Below, piece after piece: positions 52,315 through 61,688 of a stretch of DNA of 64,000 bases (the stretch's first letter is position 1; every line of letters starts with the position of its first letter). Origin of the DNA: Phycisphaeraceae bacterium (GTDB taxonomy: Bacteria; Planctomycetota; Phycisphaerae; Phycisphaerales; SM1A02); contig CP054178.1 of the NCBI GenBank assembly GCA_015709595.1, forward strand, positions 496,001 to 560,000, given 5' to 3'. Made by a program: the position numbers and the translations under genes. The notes under the pieces are model-generated. The model ran no database searches. It saw only the letters and a list, made by a program, of their open reading frames with translations, and was not told the DNA's origin.

Positions 52315-53592
52315 TCAGTCCCAGGAATAGACGGACAACCCCTCCTGCTCGCGGACAATCACCTGTCTCCCCGCGACGGCCAGATGCGCCCATGTTTCCG
52401 CGTTCGTGAGCTCCGCCCGGTCGATGATCTCGAACTTCTCGGGATTCGCCCGGATCAGGGACAGGTCGCCGTCCTGGCTCAGCGCCAGAATCCGGTCGCC
52501 CTGAGCGATCAGCGACCAGTATTCGTCGCCGGTGGGACCGCTCGTCCACTTGATGGTCCCCGTGGCAAGTTCAAGGCATGTGAAGCGGTTGCTGCGGGTG
52601 AAGTAATACACGTGACCCGCAATGAGCACCGGGGAGGTCATGTACCCCTGAGCGCCGTTGTCCCAGACGCGCTCAACCGCCCAGACCTTCTCGCCCTTGA
52701 CGATGCGCAACAACTGGGCGCGCCCGCCATACGTGGCGGTGAAGATCGTGTCGCCATCGACGATCGGCGTCAGGATGTTCATCCCCCGGAAGGCGCGAAT
52801 CTCCGCGCTCCAGAGCACGTCGCCAGATCGCGGGTCGATGCCCGCCAGTTGGGTGCGGCTCTGGACCACGAGTTGCCTCACCCCGCACAGTTCCGCCATG
52901 ATGGGAGACGCAAAGGCGCTGCCGTTCATGCCGCCTTCGTCCACCAGCGATCGCCAGATCGTTTCTCCGGTCATCTTGTCCAGTTTGACCACGGAAGCGC
53001 CGGCCTGAACGTAGACCGCGTCGCCATCGATCAGGGGCGATGAGACGAATCCGAACGCCGGGAGCGGCGTTCGATACCGCTCCATGAAGTCGGCCCGCCA
53101 GAGAATGACGCCGGTGCGGGCGTCGAGGCAGCAGAGCACGTCGCGCATCCCGCCCACGTACAGACGATCGCCATCCAGCGCCGGAGTCGATCGAACCCAT
53201 GAGCCATTGCGCGCCGCGAAGAAGGGCACGGCCATGGCGCCTTCCCATTCGGTGCTCCACACCCGTTCTCCGGTGGACCGATCGAAGCAGGTGACCACCT
53301 CCGCTTTCTTGTCGCGGGTTTCGACGGTGTAGATGAAATAGTCGCTCACGATCGGACCCGTGTAGCTCGGACCCAGGTCGCCGGCCCGCCAGGCGAGCCG
53401 CAGGGCCGCCGTGGCGCCGGGCTCAGCGGGCGTGAGACGCTCGGGCCACGTGGGACCGTTCCATTGCCCGTCGCGCGTGGGGCCTCGCCACTGGGGCCAC
53501 TGGTCGCCGACGGCATCCACCTGAAACCCGACCAGCAGTGCGAGGAGGGCCGGAGAACCGAACCGGCACTGGCGCCGTGTTGACCGTCGCAT
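52315..53592 (-). CDS. Exported PQQ-like beta-propeller protein
   Basis: A 425-residue exported protein built from repeated PQQ-type blades (GDRLYVGGMRDVLCCLDART, KLDKMTGETIW, and others). It begins with the WPQWRGP motif after its signal peptide, a signature of planctomycete outer-wrapper propeller proteins. These may act as scaffolds or in sugar or alcohol oxidation; no cofactor-binding residues can be identified. Of three clustered ATGs, 53592 has GAAGG 8-9 bases upstream. Confidence 0.85.
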   Translation of the reverse strand: MRRSTRRQCRFGSPALLALLVGFQVDAVGDQWPQWRGPTRDGQWNGPTWPERLTPAEPGATAALRLAWRAGDLGPSYTGPIVSDYFIYTVETRDKKAEVVTCFDRSTGERVWSTEWEGAMAVPFFAARNGSWVRSTPALDGDRLYVGGMRDVLCCLDARTGVILWRADFMERYRTPLPAFGFVSSPLIDGDAVYVQAGASVVKLDKMTGETIWRSLVDEGGMNGSAFASPIMAELCGVRQLVVQSRTQLAGIDPRSGDVLWSAEIRAFRGMNILTPIVDGDTIFTATYGGRAQLLRIVKGEKVWAVERVWDNGAQGYMTSPVLIAGHVYYFTRSNRFTCLELATGTIKWTSGPTGDEYWSLIAQGDRILALSQDGDLSLIRANPEKFEIIDRAELTNAETWAHLAVAGRQVIVREQEGLSVYSWD

Positions 53593-53792
53593 CGTCATCA
53601 TCCTTCGTCCATGAGACCACCCGCCCCCGGCGACGGGAATCCGGGTGCTTTCGACTCCCGCCGATTCCCGGATTCACGCGTCGGCTGTTTTCAACCCGAC
53701 GGCGCAATCGGCGCACGGATCGGCCGCCCGCAATCACCGCGGCCAGCCCTGCGATGACGCGCCGCACTCGTCGACGCCCTATCCTGCGAGGC

Positions 53793-54710
53793 ATGCGCAT
53801 CATTTCGCTTCTCCCTTCCGCCACTGAACTGCTTGTCGCCGCGGGCGGGGAGCGCCTGCTGGTCGGACGCTCCCACGAGTGCGACTGGCCTCCTTCCATC
53901 ACCGATCGACCGGTTCTGACCGGCCAGCGCACGCACGCCGCGACCAGCACCGAAATCGACGCGCAGGTCAGCGCGTCGCTGGCCGCGGGACAGTCGCTGT
54001 ACTCGCTGGATGTCGAGCGTCTCAAGGCCCTCAGGCCCGATCTCATCCTCACACAGGACTTGTGCGAAGTCTGCTCGATCGACCTGAACACCGTGCGAAT
54101 GGTGGCGGGGTCCATCGACCCGCCGCCGCGCGTGCTTTCGCTCGATCCACGCACGCTGGAGGACGTTTTTGACGATCTGCTTCGCGTGGGCGAAGCCGCC
54201 GGCCTGCAGGACTCGGCCCGCGACGCGATGGTGGCCCTGCGCGGCCGATACTGGGAAGCCCGCGACCACGTGAACGCATACCTCGATGGGCCGGAAGTCG
54301 CGTTTCTGGAGTGGATGGACCCGCTGTACGTCGGCGGACACTGGACCCCCGGCCTGATCCGCGACGCCGGCGGGCGGCACTCTCTCAACCCGCCTGGCGT
54401 CAAGTCGCGCCGGGTGACGCCGGAGGAACTGGTCGCGTCCTCGCCGGACCGCCTCATCGTGTGTCCCTGCGGCTACGACCTGAACGCCATCCGCCGCGAA
54501 CTTCCCGCACTCATGCGGCAGTGGTGGTGGAATGACCTGACCGCGGTGCGGTCCGGCCATGTGGCGCTGGTGGATGGCAACCAGATGTTCAACCGCCCCG
54601 GCCCGCGGTTGGTGGACGCCTTCGAGTGGCTGGTGGGCTGGCTGAATGATCGTCCGGACGTGTCGCCGCCGGACTTTCCGGTGGTCGATGCAATCGCGTC
54701 GAAGTGCTGA
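53793..54710 (+). CDS. BtuF-like cobalamin/iron-siderophore-binding protein (no signal peptide)
   Basis: A 305-residue protein of the periplasmic-binding-protein family used for cobalamin (BtuF). It has the typical start MRIISLLPSATELLVAAGG, the VGRSHECDWP region, and a C-terminal lobe with DLTAVRSGHVALVDG. Cytosolic or uncleaved forms of this family exist, and no signal peptide is visible here. No BtuC/BtuD partner is nearby. Start ATG 53793. Confidence 0.85.
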   Translation: MRIISLLPSATELLVAAGGERLLVGRSHECDWPPSITDRPVLTGQRTHAATSTEIDAQVSASLAAGQSLYSLDVERLKALRPDLILTQDLCEVCSIDLNTVRMVAGSIDPPPRVLSLDPRTLEDVFDDLLRVGEAAGLQDSARDAMVALRGRYWEARDHVNAYLDGPEVAFLEWMDPLYVGGHWTPGLIRDAGGRHSLNPPGVKSRRVTPEELVASSPDRLIVCPCGYDLNAIRRELPALMRQWWWNDLTAVRSGHVALVDGNQMFNRPGPRLVDAFEWLVGWLNDRPDVSPPDFPVVDAIASKC

Positions 54711-54778
54711 AACCCGGACGGGAGCGCAAACGCTCGCGCTTGCGTGCGTTCCCCGCCATGGCGTCGAGAAGGGCGCTT

Positions 54779-54795
54779 GCAGGCGAGACGCCTGC
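54779..54795. repeat. Short dispersed palindrome (copy 3)
   Basis: GCAGGCG, AGA, CGCCTGC: a 7-base stem with a 3-base loop, in the gap before the MgtE-like gene. Reverse orientation relative to the copy at 45692-45710. Confidence 0.7.
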
Positions 54796-54889
54796 GCCAC
54801 CAAAGACGTTGTCGATTCCGGCAGTAATCGCGCCGCGCAAGCCGCGCGCCAGATGGACGAATCCATCACGTCGCCTATCGTCCGCCGTC

Positions 54890-55882
54890 ATGATTCGCGA
54901 CGCCGCCACGCTCAGCCAGCCCGTCTCCCGGCATGTGAAGCCGGTGGAGACGACCATTCAGGCGGATCTCACGATCGCGGACGCCATCCGCTCGCTGCGG
55001 TCGAGGAAGATCGGCCAGACCGTCGTGTACTTCTACGTGGTGGACGGTGACAATCGGCTCGTCGGGGTGGTGCCCACGCGCACGCTGCTGCTCGAGGAGC
55101 CCACCAGGGCCATCCGAGACGTGATGATCGGCGCCGTCATCAGCATCAACGCCGACATGACGCTGGAACTGGCGCTGGAGCTCTTCGCCATGCATCGCCT
55201 TCTGGCCCTGCCGGTGGTGGATGCCGACGGACGGCTGCTGGGCGTGGTGGACGTGCAGCTCTACGCCGATGAGACCTTCGACCTGGCGGAGTCGCGCCGT
55301 CGCGACGACCTCTTCCAGCTCATGGGCGTTTCGCTGGAGCAGGCGCGTCACGCCAAGGCGATTCTCGGCTTCCGGCTCCGCATGCCCTGGCTCACGGCCA
55401 ACATCGCTGGTGGGCTGATCTGCGCGGCGATCGGGGCGGCCTTCGACGACGTGCTGGCGAAGGTCGTCGTCCTCTCCATGTTCATCCCCCTGGTTCTCAC
55501 GCTGTCCGAGTCCATCTCCATTCAGTCAATGACCATGTCGCTGCAGTTCATGCACGGCCGAGATGTGCCCTGGAAGCAGGTGCGTCAGCGGCTGAACCGG
55601 GAATGGAAGACCTCGCTGCTGCTGGGCGTCGCCAGCGCGATCATGGTGAGCACGGTGGCCCTGCTGTGGGTGCGAGGCGGAAGCGTGGCCCCCGTGGGCG
55701 TGATCGGACTGAGCATCGCCGCGACCATGGTCTTCGCCGCCATGGAAGGCGCGCTGGTGCCGGTTCTCCTGCACGCGGCGCGGCTGGACCCGAGACTCGC
55801 CTCCGGTCCGCTGGTGCTGGTGCTGGCGGATATCCTTGCCCTCACCACCTACCTCGGGTTGGGCACGTGGTGGCTGCTGTAG
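54890..55882 (+). CDS. mgtE: MgtE-family magnesium transporter lacking the N-terminal domain
   Basis: A 330-residue form of MgtE. Residues about 15-140 are a CBS pair (VDADGRLLGVVDVQLYADET). Residues about 165-330 are the MgtE membrane domain (MPWLTANIAGGLICAAIGAA, then LSESISIQSMTMSLQ), five helices. The usual N-terminal superhelical MgtE_N domain is absent, and the GNAGTQS-like segment reads LSESISIQS. It may be a magnesium/cobalt channel with altered gating. ATG 54890 gives the CBS start. Confidence 0.85.
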   Translation: MIRDAATLSQPVSRHVKPVETTIQADLTIADAIRSLRSRKIGQTVVYFYVVDGDNRLVGVVPTRTLLLEEPTRAIRDVMIGAVISINADMTLELALELFAMHRLLALPVVDADGRLLGVVDVQLYADETFDLAESRRRDDLFQLMGVSLEQARHAKAILGFRLRMPWLTANIAGGLICAAIGAAFDDVLAKVVVLSMFIPLVLTLSESISIQSMTMSLQFMHGRDVPWKQVRQRLNREWKTSLLLGVASAIMVSTVALLWVRGGSVAPVGVIGLSIAATMVFAAMEGALVPVLLHAARLDPRLASGPLVLVLADILALTTYLGLGTWWLL

Positions 55883-55935
55883 CGGATGCGCCACCGATCC
55901 CAGCCCGAACACAAACCCTCGGATTTCAACGCCCC

Positions 55936-57558
55936 ATGACGACACTGGCATCAGCGTCCGCCGTCACGCTCCCCCGCGACTCCAACCAGGCACTCGGCAT
56001 CGGCCGCTTCGCCGTGGACTTCATGGGTACGGGCGGAACCGCTCAACTCGGTGAACCAGACCCGGCGGTCTTCGAGCGCACCACGATGTTCTTCACCGAC
56101 AGCGTGCTGTGCGGCCTCTCGGCCATTGCATTGGGCGCCAACTCCCCCACCCTGCTGCGGGCCGAGGCGATGGAGTATCCGAAGAAGAACGGCGTGCCCG
56201 TGTTCGGCTCCACCGCGACCGTGGCGCCGGAAAAGGCCATCGTCGCCAACGGCGCCGCGGTGCGGGAGTGGGACAGCAACGGCACCAACTTCGGCTACAA
56301 CCCGGCGCTTGGGCACACCGCGGGCGAGTTCGGCCACAACGACTTCTACGCCGTGCCCGTGGCGGCGGCACAACTGGCCGGGCGGGATGGCGCCTTCGCC
56401 CTGCGCGGCATGGTGCTGCTGGATGAAATCCGAGGGCGTCTGGCCGAGGTCTTCTCGCTCAAGTCGTACAAGATCGACCACGTGGTGCATGGGGCCATCG
56501 CCTCCGCCGCCACCTACGGAGCCATGCTGGGGGCGACGCCCGAACAGATCGAAAGCGCCGTCGGCATGTTCATCGCCCACCACATTCCGTGGCGGGCCAT
56601 CCGGGCCGGCAAGCAGTTGAGTGATTCCAAGGGCGCCAGCGCGGCGATCTCCACCGAGGCGGCGGTGTTGTGCATGATGCGATCGATGCGCGGGTTCATC
56701 GGCCCCAAGGACATCTTCCGCAACCCCGAGGCGATCTTCCGCTTCTTCGAACCCACCACGCAGGGCAAGGAGCGATGGAAAGAGACCGGCCCTTCGCCCT
56801 TCGACCTGGTGCTCAGCCACTCGGGCGACGACTTCGCGGTGATGGGCATGCACTTCAAACTGGGGTTGTACGAACACCAGTCGGCGGGCGCGCTGCAGGG
56901 CATCATCGATCTCGTGGCGAAGCACCCGGAACTGCTCGCCGACCCGACGGGCGGCGCCATCGCGGAGATCCGCATCCTCGCCTACGAGCCCGCCTTCGGC
57001 ATCATCGGCAACCCCGCCAAGATGGACCCGCACACGCGGCAGAGCGCGGACCACTCGATGGCCTACATCGTCGCCACGCTGCTGCGCAAGGCGCTCCAGT
57101 GGCGGGCGAAGCGTGGGGCGCTGCCGGCGGGCGGCGGCGCGCATGACGCGGTGTGGAAAGCCCTCATGCTCCTGCCCGAGGATTACATGGAGGATGAAAC
57201 CGCCATCTTCCACCCGCTCACCCGAGCGCTCATGAAGAAGATCCGCTTCGAGCACGGCGGACCAGAGTACGACGCCAGGTACCCCGACGGCATCCCCACA
57301 TCACTCGTCATCACCGGTACGAACGGCTCGAAGTACGACTCCGGCCTGGTGATGTACCCCGCCGGTCACGCCCGCAACACCACGGCCGACCTGCATGACA
57401 TTCTCGCCGCCAAGTTCGACCGGCTGGGACGCCTGGCGCTGGACGACCCGAAGCCGGTCATCGACCGGCTCAACGCGATCGGATCGCTGTCGGCGCAGGA
57501 ACTGGCGTCGCTGTACGACTTCCGCATCGTGCATCGGGGCGGGTTTGAGGTGAGGTAG
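55936..57558 (+). CDS. MmgE/PrpD family protein (2-methylcitrate dehydratase-like)
   Basis: A 540-residue cytosolic MmgE/PrpD protein. Family landmarks are REWDSNGTNFGYNP near 99, GHNDFYAVPVAAAQLAGRD, and GIGPKDIFRNPE-like FIGPKDIFRNPE near 255. Members dehydrate 2-methylcitrate in propionate breakdown or act as related hydrolyases. No prpB/prpC genes are seen, so the pathway is uncertain. Start ATG 55936. The next, truncated gene starts one base after its stop. Confidence 0.88.
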   Translation: MTTLASASAVTLPRDSNQALGIGRFAVDFMGTGGTAQLGEPDPAVFERTTMFFTDSVLCGLSAIALGANSPTLLRAEAMEYPKKNGVPVFGSTATVAPEKAIVANGAAVREWDSNGTNFGYNPALGHTAGEFGHNDFYAVPVAAAQLAGRDGAFALRGMVLLDEIRGRLAEVFSLKSYKIDHVVHGAIASAATYGAMLGATPEQIESAVGMFIAHHIPWRAIRAGKQLSDSKGASAAISTEAAVLCMMRSMRGFIGPKDIFRNPEAIFRFFEPTTQGKERWKETGPSPFDLVLSHSGDDFAVMGMHFKLGLYEHQSAGALQGIIDLVAKHPELLADPTGGAIAEIRILAYEPAFGIIGNPAKMDPHTRQSADHSMAYIVATLLRKALQWRAKRGALPAGGGAHDAVWKALMLLPEDYMEDETAIFHPLTRALMKKIRFEHGGPEYDARYPDGIPTSLVITGTNGSKYDSGLVMYPAGHARNTTADLHDILAAKFDRLGRLALDDPKPVIDRLNAIGSLSAQELASLYDFRIVHRGGFEVR

Positions 57559-57559
57559 C

Positions 57560-57832
57560 ATGCCATTGCCCGGTGCCGAGTCCATCGCGTCGTCGCTCGG
57601 CGGTTTCGACCGCGACGGCTTCACCATCATCCCCGGCATGCTGGACGAGCCCGATGTCGCCGTGCCGCTGACCATCTGCGAGCGGCTCTCGGCCGGCGAT
57701 GGCGTGCGCCGCCGCGGAAACGCCACGTACGCCGTACGGTCGTTTTTCGAGGCGGCGGCGTCGAGGTTCGTGCTGCACATCGAATACGCCGGCCACCCCC
57801 TACCATCCCCACTCCAATGGGCGACGGCCTGA
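57560..57832 (+). pseudogene. Truncated phytanoyl-CoA dioxygenase-like remnant
   Basis: About 60 residues resemble the N-terminus of phytanoyl-CoA dioxygenase family proteins (FDRDGFTIIPGMLDEPD, then RRRGNATYAVRSFFE). The iron-binding HxD...H core is absent, and the frame ends in the start of chrA. A deletion that removed most of the gene is likely. It begins one base after the MmgE/PrpD stop and its last 16 bases overlap the chromate transporter. Confidence 0.6.
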
Positions 57833-59208
57833 ACCAAACCGCGGCCGAGAACCGACATCCCACCTTCCGCCAGGCCCTGCGGTTCTGGCTGAAACTGGGC
57901 TTCATCTCCTTCGGTGGGCCAACAGGCCAGATCGCCATCATGCACGCCGAGCTGGTCGAGCGGAAACGCTGGATCAGCGAGGCAAGGTTCATCCACGCGC
58001 TCAACTACTGCATGTTGCTGCCGGGTCCGGAGGCCCAGCAACTGGCCACGTACATCGGCTGGCTGCTTCACCGAACGTGGGGCGGCATCATTGCGGGCGT
58101 GCTCTTCGTCCTGCCCTCGATGTTCATTCTCTGGGGACTCTCCTTCATCTACGCGGCGTACGGCTCCGTGCCGACCGTGGAGGCCATCTTTCACGGGCTC
58201 AAGGCGGCGGTGCTGGCCATCGTGGCCCACGCCGTCATCCGCATCGGCCGCAAGGTGCTGAAGAACTGGGTCATGTGGACCATCGCGGCGGCGGCCTTCG
58301 TGGCGATCTACTTCCTGAAGGCCCCCTTTCCCGCGATCATCGCGGGAGCGGGCATGATCGGCTTCATCGGCGGCGTGGCGGCGCCGCGGTGGTTCCGCGT
58401 CCTGAAGTCGCACGGCTCGAAGGGCGGCGATGCGGGGCACGCCAACAACCAGCGGGCCGTCCTCCACGACGATCAGGAGATTGCGGCCCATCATCGCCCC
58501 ACGCTGGGACGCTCCCTGCGCGTGCTGGTCGTGTGCCTGATGCTCTGGGCCGCGCCGATCCTGCTGGCGGGCGGCATGCTCGGCTGGCGCAGCGCGCTCG
58601 CCCAGGAAGGCATTTTCTTCTCCAAGGCGGCGATGGTCACGTTCGGCGGGGCCTACGCCGTCCTGCCCTACGTGGCCCAGCAGGCGGTGGAGAAGCACGA
58701 ATGGCTCTCGAAGGCCGAGATGATGGACGGTTTGGGACTGGCGGAGACCACGCCGGGTCCGCTCATCATCGTGGTGCAGTTCGTCGGCTTCATGGGAGGG
58801 TGGAACCACCCGATCGAGTGGGACGACGGGACGAGGGCGTCTCCCCTCCTCTCCGCCACGCTGGGCGCCTTGATGGCCACGTGGACGACGTTCGTACCCT
58901 GCTTCCTGTGGATCTTCCTGGGCGCGCCGTACGTGGAAGGGCTGCGCGAGAACGTGCGGCTGACCAGCGCGCTGGCCACCATCACCGCCGCCGTGGTGGG
59001 CGTGGTGCTCAACCTCGCCGTGTGGTTCGGCCTGCACGCCATCTTCCCGGGCGATGCCGTGACGCTGGAGAACGTGAACTGGTTCGTGGTCGTCGTGGCC
59101 GCCGCCACATTTCTGGGTCTGCTCAGGTGGAACTGGGGCGTGGTGGGTGTGGTGCTGGGATGCGCCGCGGCGGGGTTGCTGCATGGAGCGGTGACGGGAG
59201 CGTTGTGA
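57817..59208 (+). CDS. chrA: Chromate transporter ChrA
   Basis: A two-half CHR transporter of 463 residues that exports chromate. Both halves start with FGGP-type motifs (LGFISFGGPTGQIAIM near 30; MVTFGGAYAVLPYV near 270) and carry PGP motifs (LLPGPEAQQLAT; ETTPGPLIIVVQF). About ten membrane helices. ATG 57817. It follows the dioxygenase remnant, possibly reusing its promoter region. Sulfate or other oxyanion transport is an alternative for members far from characterised ones. Confidence 0.93.
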   Translation: MGDGLNQTAAENRHPTFRQALRFWLKLGFISFGGPTGQIAIMHAELVERKRWISEARFIHALNYCMLLPGPEAQQLATYIGWLLHRTWGGIIAGVLFVLPSMFILWGLSFIYAAYGSVPTVEAIFHGLKAAVLAIVAHAVIRIGRKVLKNWVMWTIAAAAFVAIYFLKAPFPAIIAGAGMIGFIGGVAAPRWFRVLKSHGSKGGDAGHANNQRAVLHDDQEIAAHHRPTLGRSLRVLVVCLMLWAAPILLAGGMLGWRSALAQEGIFFSKAAMVTFGGAYAVLPYVAQQAVEKHEWLSKAEMMDGLGLAETTPGPLIIVVQFVGFMGGWNHPIEWDDGTRASPLLSATLGALMATWTTFVPCFLWIFLGAPYVEGLRENVRLTSALATITAAVVGVVLNLAVWFGLHAIFPGDAVTLENVNWFVVVVAAATFLGLLRWNWGVVGVVLGCAAAGLLHGAVTGAL

Positions 59209-59368
59209 GACTCGCCGGGAACGCACGATACGGTGATCCCGGCGGCTTCCGCTCCTGACCCTCAGAATCCGGACCTCGGTGCTGGTGTCCACGGCCCGAT
59301 CCTCGCCGCGCCCCCACCCCCTCCCCTCCCCGCCCGGCCGTCGGGAACCGACCTGACCATCCGGCCAC

Positions 59369-59396
59369 TTGATTCCCCATGCCGGCAGGCGATAAT
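59369..59396 (+). promoter_or_regulatory. Sigma-70-type promoter of rpsT
   Basis: TTGATT at 59369-59374 and GATAAT at 59391-59396 are separated by 16 bases, close to the TTGACA-N17-TATAAT consensus. Transcription would start near 59403, giving a leader of about 37 bases before the S20 start at 59440, which is typical for a short ribosomal-protein leader. Confidence 0.65.
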
Positions 59397-59439
59397 CCCT
59401 TCCTGTCCTGTTCCCGTGATCTGAAGCGAGGTTCCTGAC

Positions 59440-59715
59440 GTGCCCAACTCCGTATCGGCCAAGAAGCGCGTGCGCCAGAACGCCCGTCGTCGTGCTCGCA
59501 ACCGGTGGCGTGAGCGGGTGATCAAGGACCAGGTGAAGTCGTTCCTCGGCGCGGTGCAGGCCAAGGATGTCGCCAAGGCGGAGGACGAGTTCCGCAAGAC
59601 CGTCGCCGTGCTGGACAAGATTGCCTCCACCGGCACGATCCACAAGAACACCGCGTCCCGCCGCAAGAGCCGTCTGGCCCGCCGGCTCAACGAACTGCGC
59701 AAGACGCCGGCCTGA
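59440..59715 (+). CDS. rpsT: Ribosomal protein S20
   Basis: S20 binds 16S rRNA in the small subunit. The 91-residue basic protein has the usual N-terminal Lys/Arg-rich helix (KKRVRQNARRRARNRWRER) and the IHKNTASRRKSRLAR C-terminal region. GTG 59440 is the start (family begin MPNS); GAGG lies 8 bases upstream. Single gene with its own promoter. Confidence 0.97.
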   Translation: MPNSVSAKKRVRQNARRRARNRWRERVIKDQVKSFLGAVQAKDVAKAEDEFRKTVAVLDKIASTGTIHKNTASRRKSRLARRLNELRKTPA

Positions 59716-59756
59716 CCCCGCCTCTCGGAGGTCGCGCCGATCGGCCGCCTCGCATC

Positions 59757-60575
59757 ATGGCGCGCCCCAAAGCCACACGCCGCGCTTCGTCAACCAACGC
59801 CGTCCGATCCAACGATCCCGGCCCGCTGGACCGGTACTGGGATCAGTCGCGCCAGCCGCTGCAGATCCTGGTCTTCCTGCTGCCGCTCGTGATCTTCTAC
59901 GAGCTGGCGATGCTGTCCTTTCTGCGGCGGGCGGACGCCACCTTCACCAATCTGGCGCACAAGACATTGCTGACGCTCTTTGACGCGGCGGGCATTCGCG
60001 GGCTGGGGTGGTATCTGCCCGGCGCGGTGCTGGTGGTCGTGCTGCTGGTGTCGCACCTGCTCAGCGGCAAGCGATGGCAGGTCCACGCGCCCACGCTGGG
60101 CGGCATGGTGGTGGAGTCCGCCGCGCTCACCCTGCCTTTGCTGGCGCTGGGGCAACTGGTGGCGCGGCTTCAGAACACAGTGCTGGCGGCGGGGATGGAC
60201 GCCGGACGCGGCGCCGCGGACGTGGCCGCGTTCGACCTGAGCGGGCGCATCGCCTTCAGCGTCGGCGCGGGGCTGTACGAGGAACTGGTCTTCCGCATGC
60301 TGTTGTGCAACGTGATCCACGCCATCGTGGTGGATGTGGGCAAGGCCTCGCAGCGCACGGGGGTCATCTGGGCCGTGTCGATCTCGTCCGTGCTCTTCAT
60401 GGCCTACCACTGGATCGGCGCGGGGCCGGGGTCTTCCACGCTGGTGGTCAGCGCGTTCTACCTGGCGGCGGGCGTGTACTTCGGCCTGCTCTACGAGTGG
60501 CGCGGCTTCGGCATCGTGGTGGCGGTTCACGCCCTGTACGACACCATCACCGTCCTGCTGATGAAGGCGGCGTAG
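59757..60575 (+). CDS. CPBP-family intramembrane metalloprotease
   Basis: A 272-residue CAAX/CPBP membrane protease with about six helices. The catalytic set is visible: EELVFRMLL (EExxxR), the FMAYHW His, and HALYDT (HxxxD). Such proteases process peptides or proteins in the membrane and are used in bacteriocin self-immunity among other roles; the substrate is unknown. ATG 59757 gives a soluble Arg/Ala-rich N-terminus of about 35 residues before the first helix. Confidence 0.93.
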   Translation: MARPKATRRASSTNAVRSNDPGPLDRYWDQSRQPLQILVFLLPLVIFYELAMLSFLRRADATFTNLAHKTLLTLFDAAGIRGLGWYLPGAVLVVVLLVSHLLSGKRWQVHAPTLGGMVVESAALTLPLLALGQLVARLQNTVLAAGMDAGRGAADVAAFDLSGRIAFSVGAGLYEELVFRMLLCNVIHAIVVDVGKASQRTGVIWAVSISSVLFMAYHWIGAGPGSSTLVVSAFYLAAGVYFGLLYEWRGFGIVVAVHALYDTITVLLMKAA

Positions 60576-60593
60576 CGTCATTCCCAGACGCAG

Positions 60594-60626
60594 CCCTCTC
60601 CCTCTGGGAGAAGGTCGGGGTGAGGG
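60594..60626. repeat. Palindromic element, GGGAGAGGG family
   Basis: CCCTCTCCC, TCT, GGGAGAAGG followed by GTCGGGGTGAGGG: a 9-base stem with one mismatch. The same family occurs at 28333, 61706 and 63400. It lies between the CPBP protease gene and the next gene. Confidence 0.75.
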
Positions 60627-60725
60627 TTCTTCTCTTCCTCGAACCCGTGAATCCGACGGAAACCGCTCGCCCGGCCCTCTAGAATCGCAGGAACGCCCGT
60701 TTCCACGTCTCGTGAGGTCGGGTCC

Positions 60726-61688
60726 ATGCGTCACCTTCTGAATCTGGCCATCGCGACGATTCTCGCCCTGCCCGCCGCCGCCCAGTCCGGCGGGGGCGGT
60801 CTGCGGCTCAAGCCGATCGACCCGGCCAAGCCCATCCCGCCGCTGGTGGACATGTCCGATCTGCCCTCGGCGGTGGAACTCGAGGCACGGGCCAAGACCA
60901 AGGATTATCTGCGCGAACTCAAGGCCCTCCGCCACCAGTATTTCGGCGACAAGCGGAACCCGGAAACCCGCGCCAAGGGCCTCGCCCAGATGCGCGAGTT
61001 CACCGACCCCGCCGCCTTCCTGCCCATGATCGAGGTGCTGCGCGAGGAAAAGGACGATGTGCGGCTGGCGCTGCTCGACCACTTCGTCATGCAGGGCGAC
61101 TGGGGCCAGGCGGCCCTGGCGTGGATCGCTCTGTACGACATGGACGCCGACTTCAACTACGAGGCGCTCAAGCGGCTCAAGGCCCCGGTCTCGCGCCAGG
61201 CGCTCAACGTCATCGACGCGGGTCTGCGCTCGGAGAATGACTTCGTCGCCAACCTCGCGGGCCGGCTGGCGGGCCAGCTCGACATCATCGACGCCATTCC
61301 CCTGCTCATTCAGGGTCAGTCCACCGAGCGGCCGGTGCGGCGCGTCGGCGACCTAGCGTGGATTCTCGTGGGCACCCAGCGAGTGGTGATCCAGGCGCTG
61401 ATCCCGATTCTCGGCGAGAACTCCGGCGCCTTCCTGCCCGTGCCGGGCGTGCTGACGGAAGGCGTGATCCTGCGCGTGCTGGACGCGGTGGCGATCATCT
61501 ACCGCACCGAGATTCATTACACGCTCGTCGCCATGACCACGCGCGACTGGGGCCACTCCACCGCCCACCTGGGCTACGACAAGGACCGCTGGACGGCGTG
61601 GTACAACACCGAGTACCTGCCGATGAAGCAGGAACAAGCCCGCATCAAGGAACTGGGCGAGAAGAAGCACGAGAAGATGCCGGGGTGA
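60726..61688 (+). CDS. Exported alpha-helical (HEAT-like) protein
   Basis: A 320-residue exported protein. The signal peptide ends near AAAQSG. The rest is helical with repeat-like pairs (PAAFLPMIEVLREEKDDV, AIPLLIQGQSTERPVRRVGD, RVVIQALIPILGEN), suggesting a HEAT/ARM-type fold. No catalytic motif is visible. ATG 60726. Its 3' end overlaps the tail of the convergent PEP-CTERM gene by 44 bases. Function unknown. Confidence 0.65.
   Translation: MRHLLNLAIATILALPAAAQSGGGGLRLKPIDPAKPIPPLVDMSDLPSAVELEARAKTKDYLRELKALRHQYFGDKRNPETRAKGLAQMREFTDPAAFLPMIEVLREEKDDVRLALLDHFVMQGDWGQAALAWIALYDMDADFNYEALKRLKAPVSRQALNVIDAGLRSENDFVANLAGRLAGQLDIIDAIPLLIQGQSTERPVRRVGDLAWILVGTQRVVIQALIPILGENSGAFLPVPGVLTEGVILRVLDAVAIIYRTEIHYTLVAMTTRDWGHSTAHLGYDKDRWTAWYNTEYLPMKQEQARIKELGEKKHEKMPG

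Noticed and set aside
57301-59643. 780-codon minus-strand open frame opposite the MmgE/PrpD and chrA genes
   Set aside because: Arg/His/Gly-rich shadow spanning several real plus-strand genes, no ribosome site or family motif.
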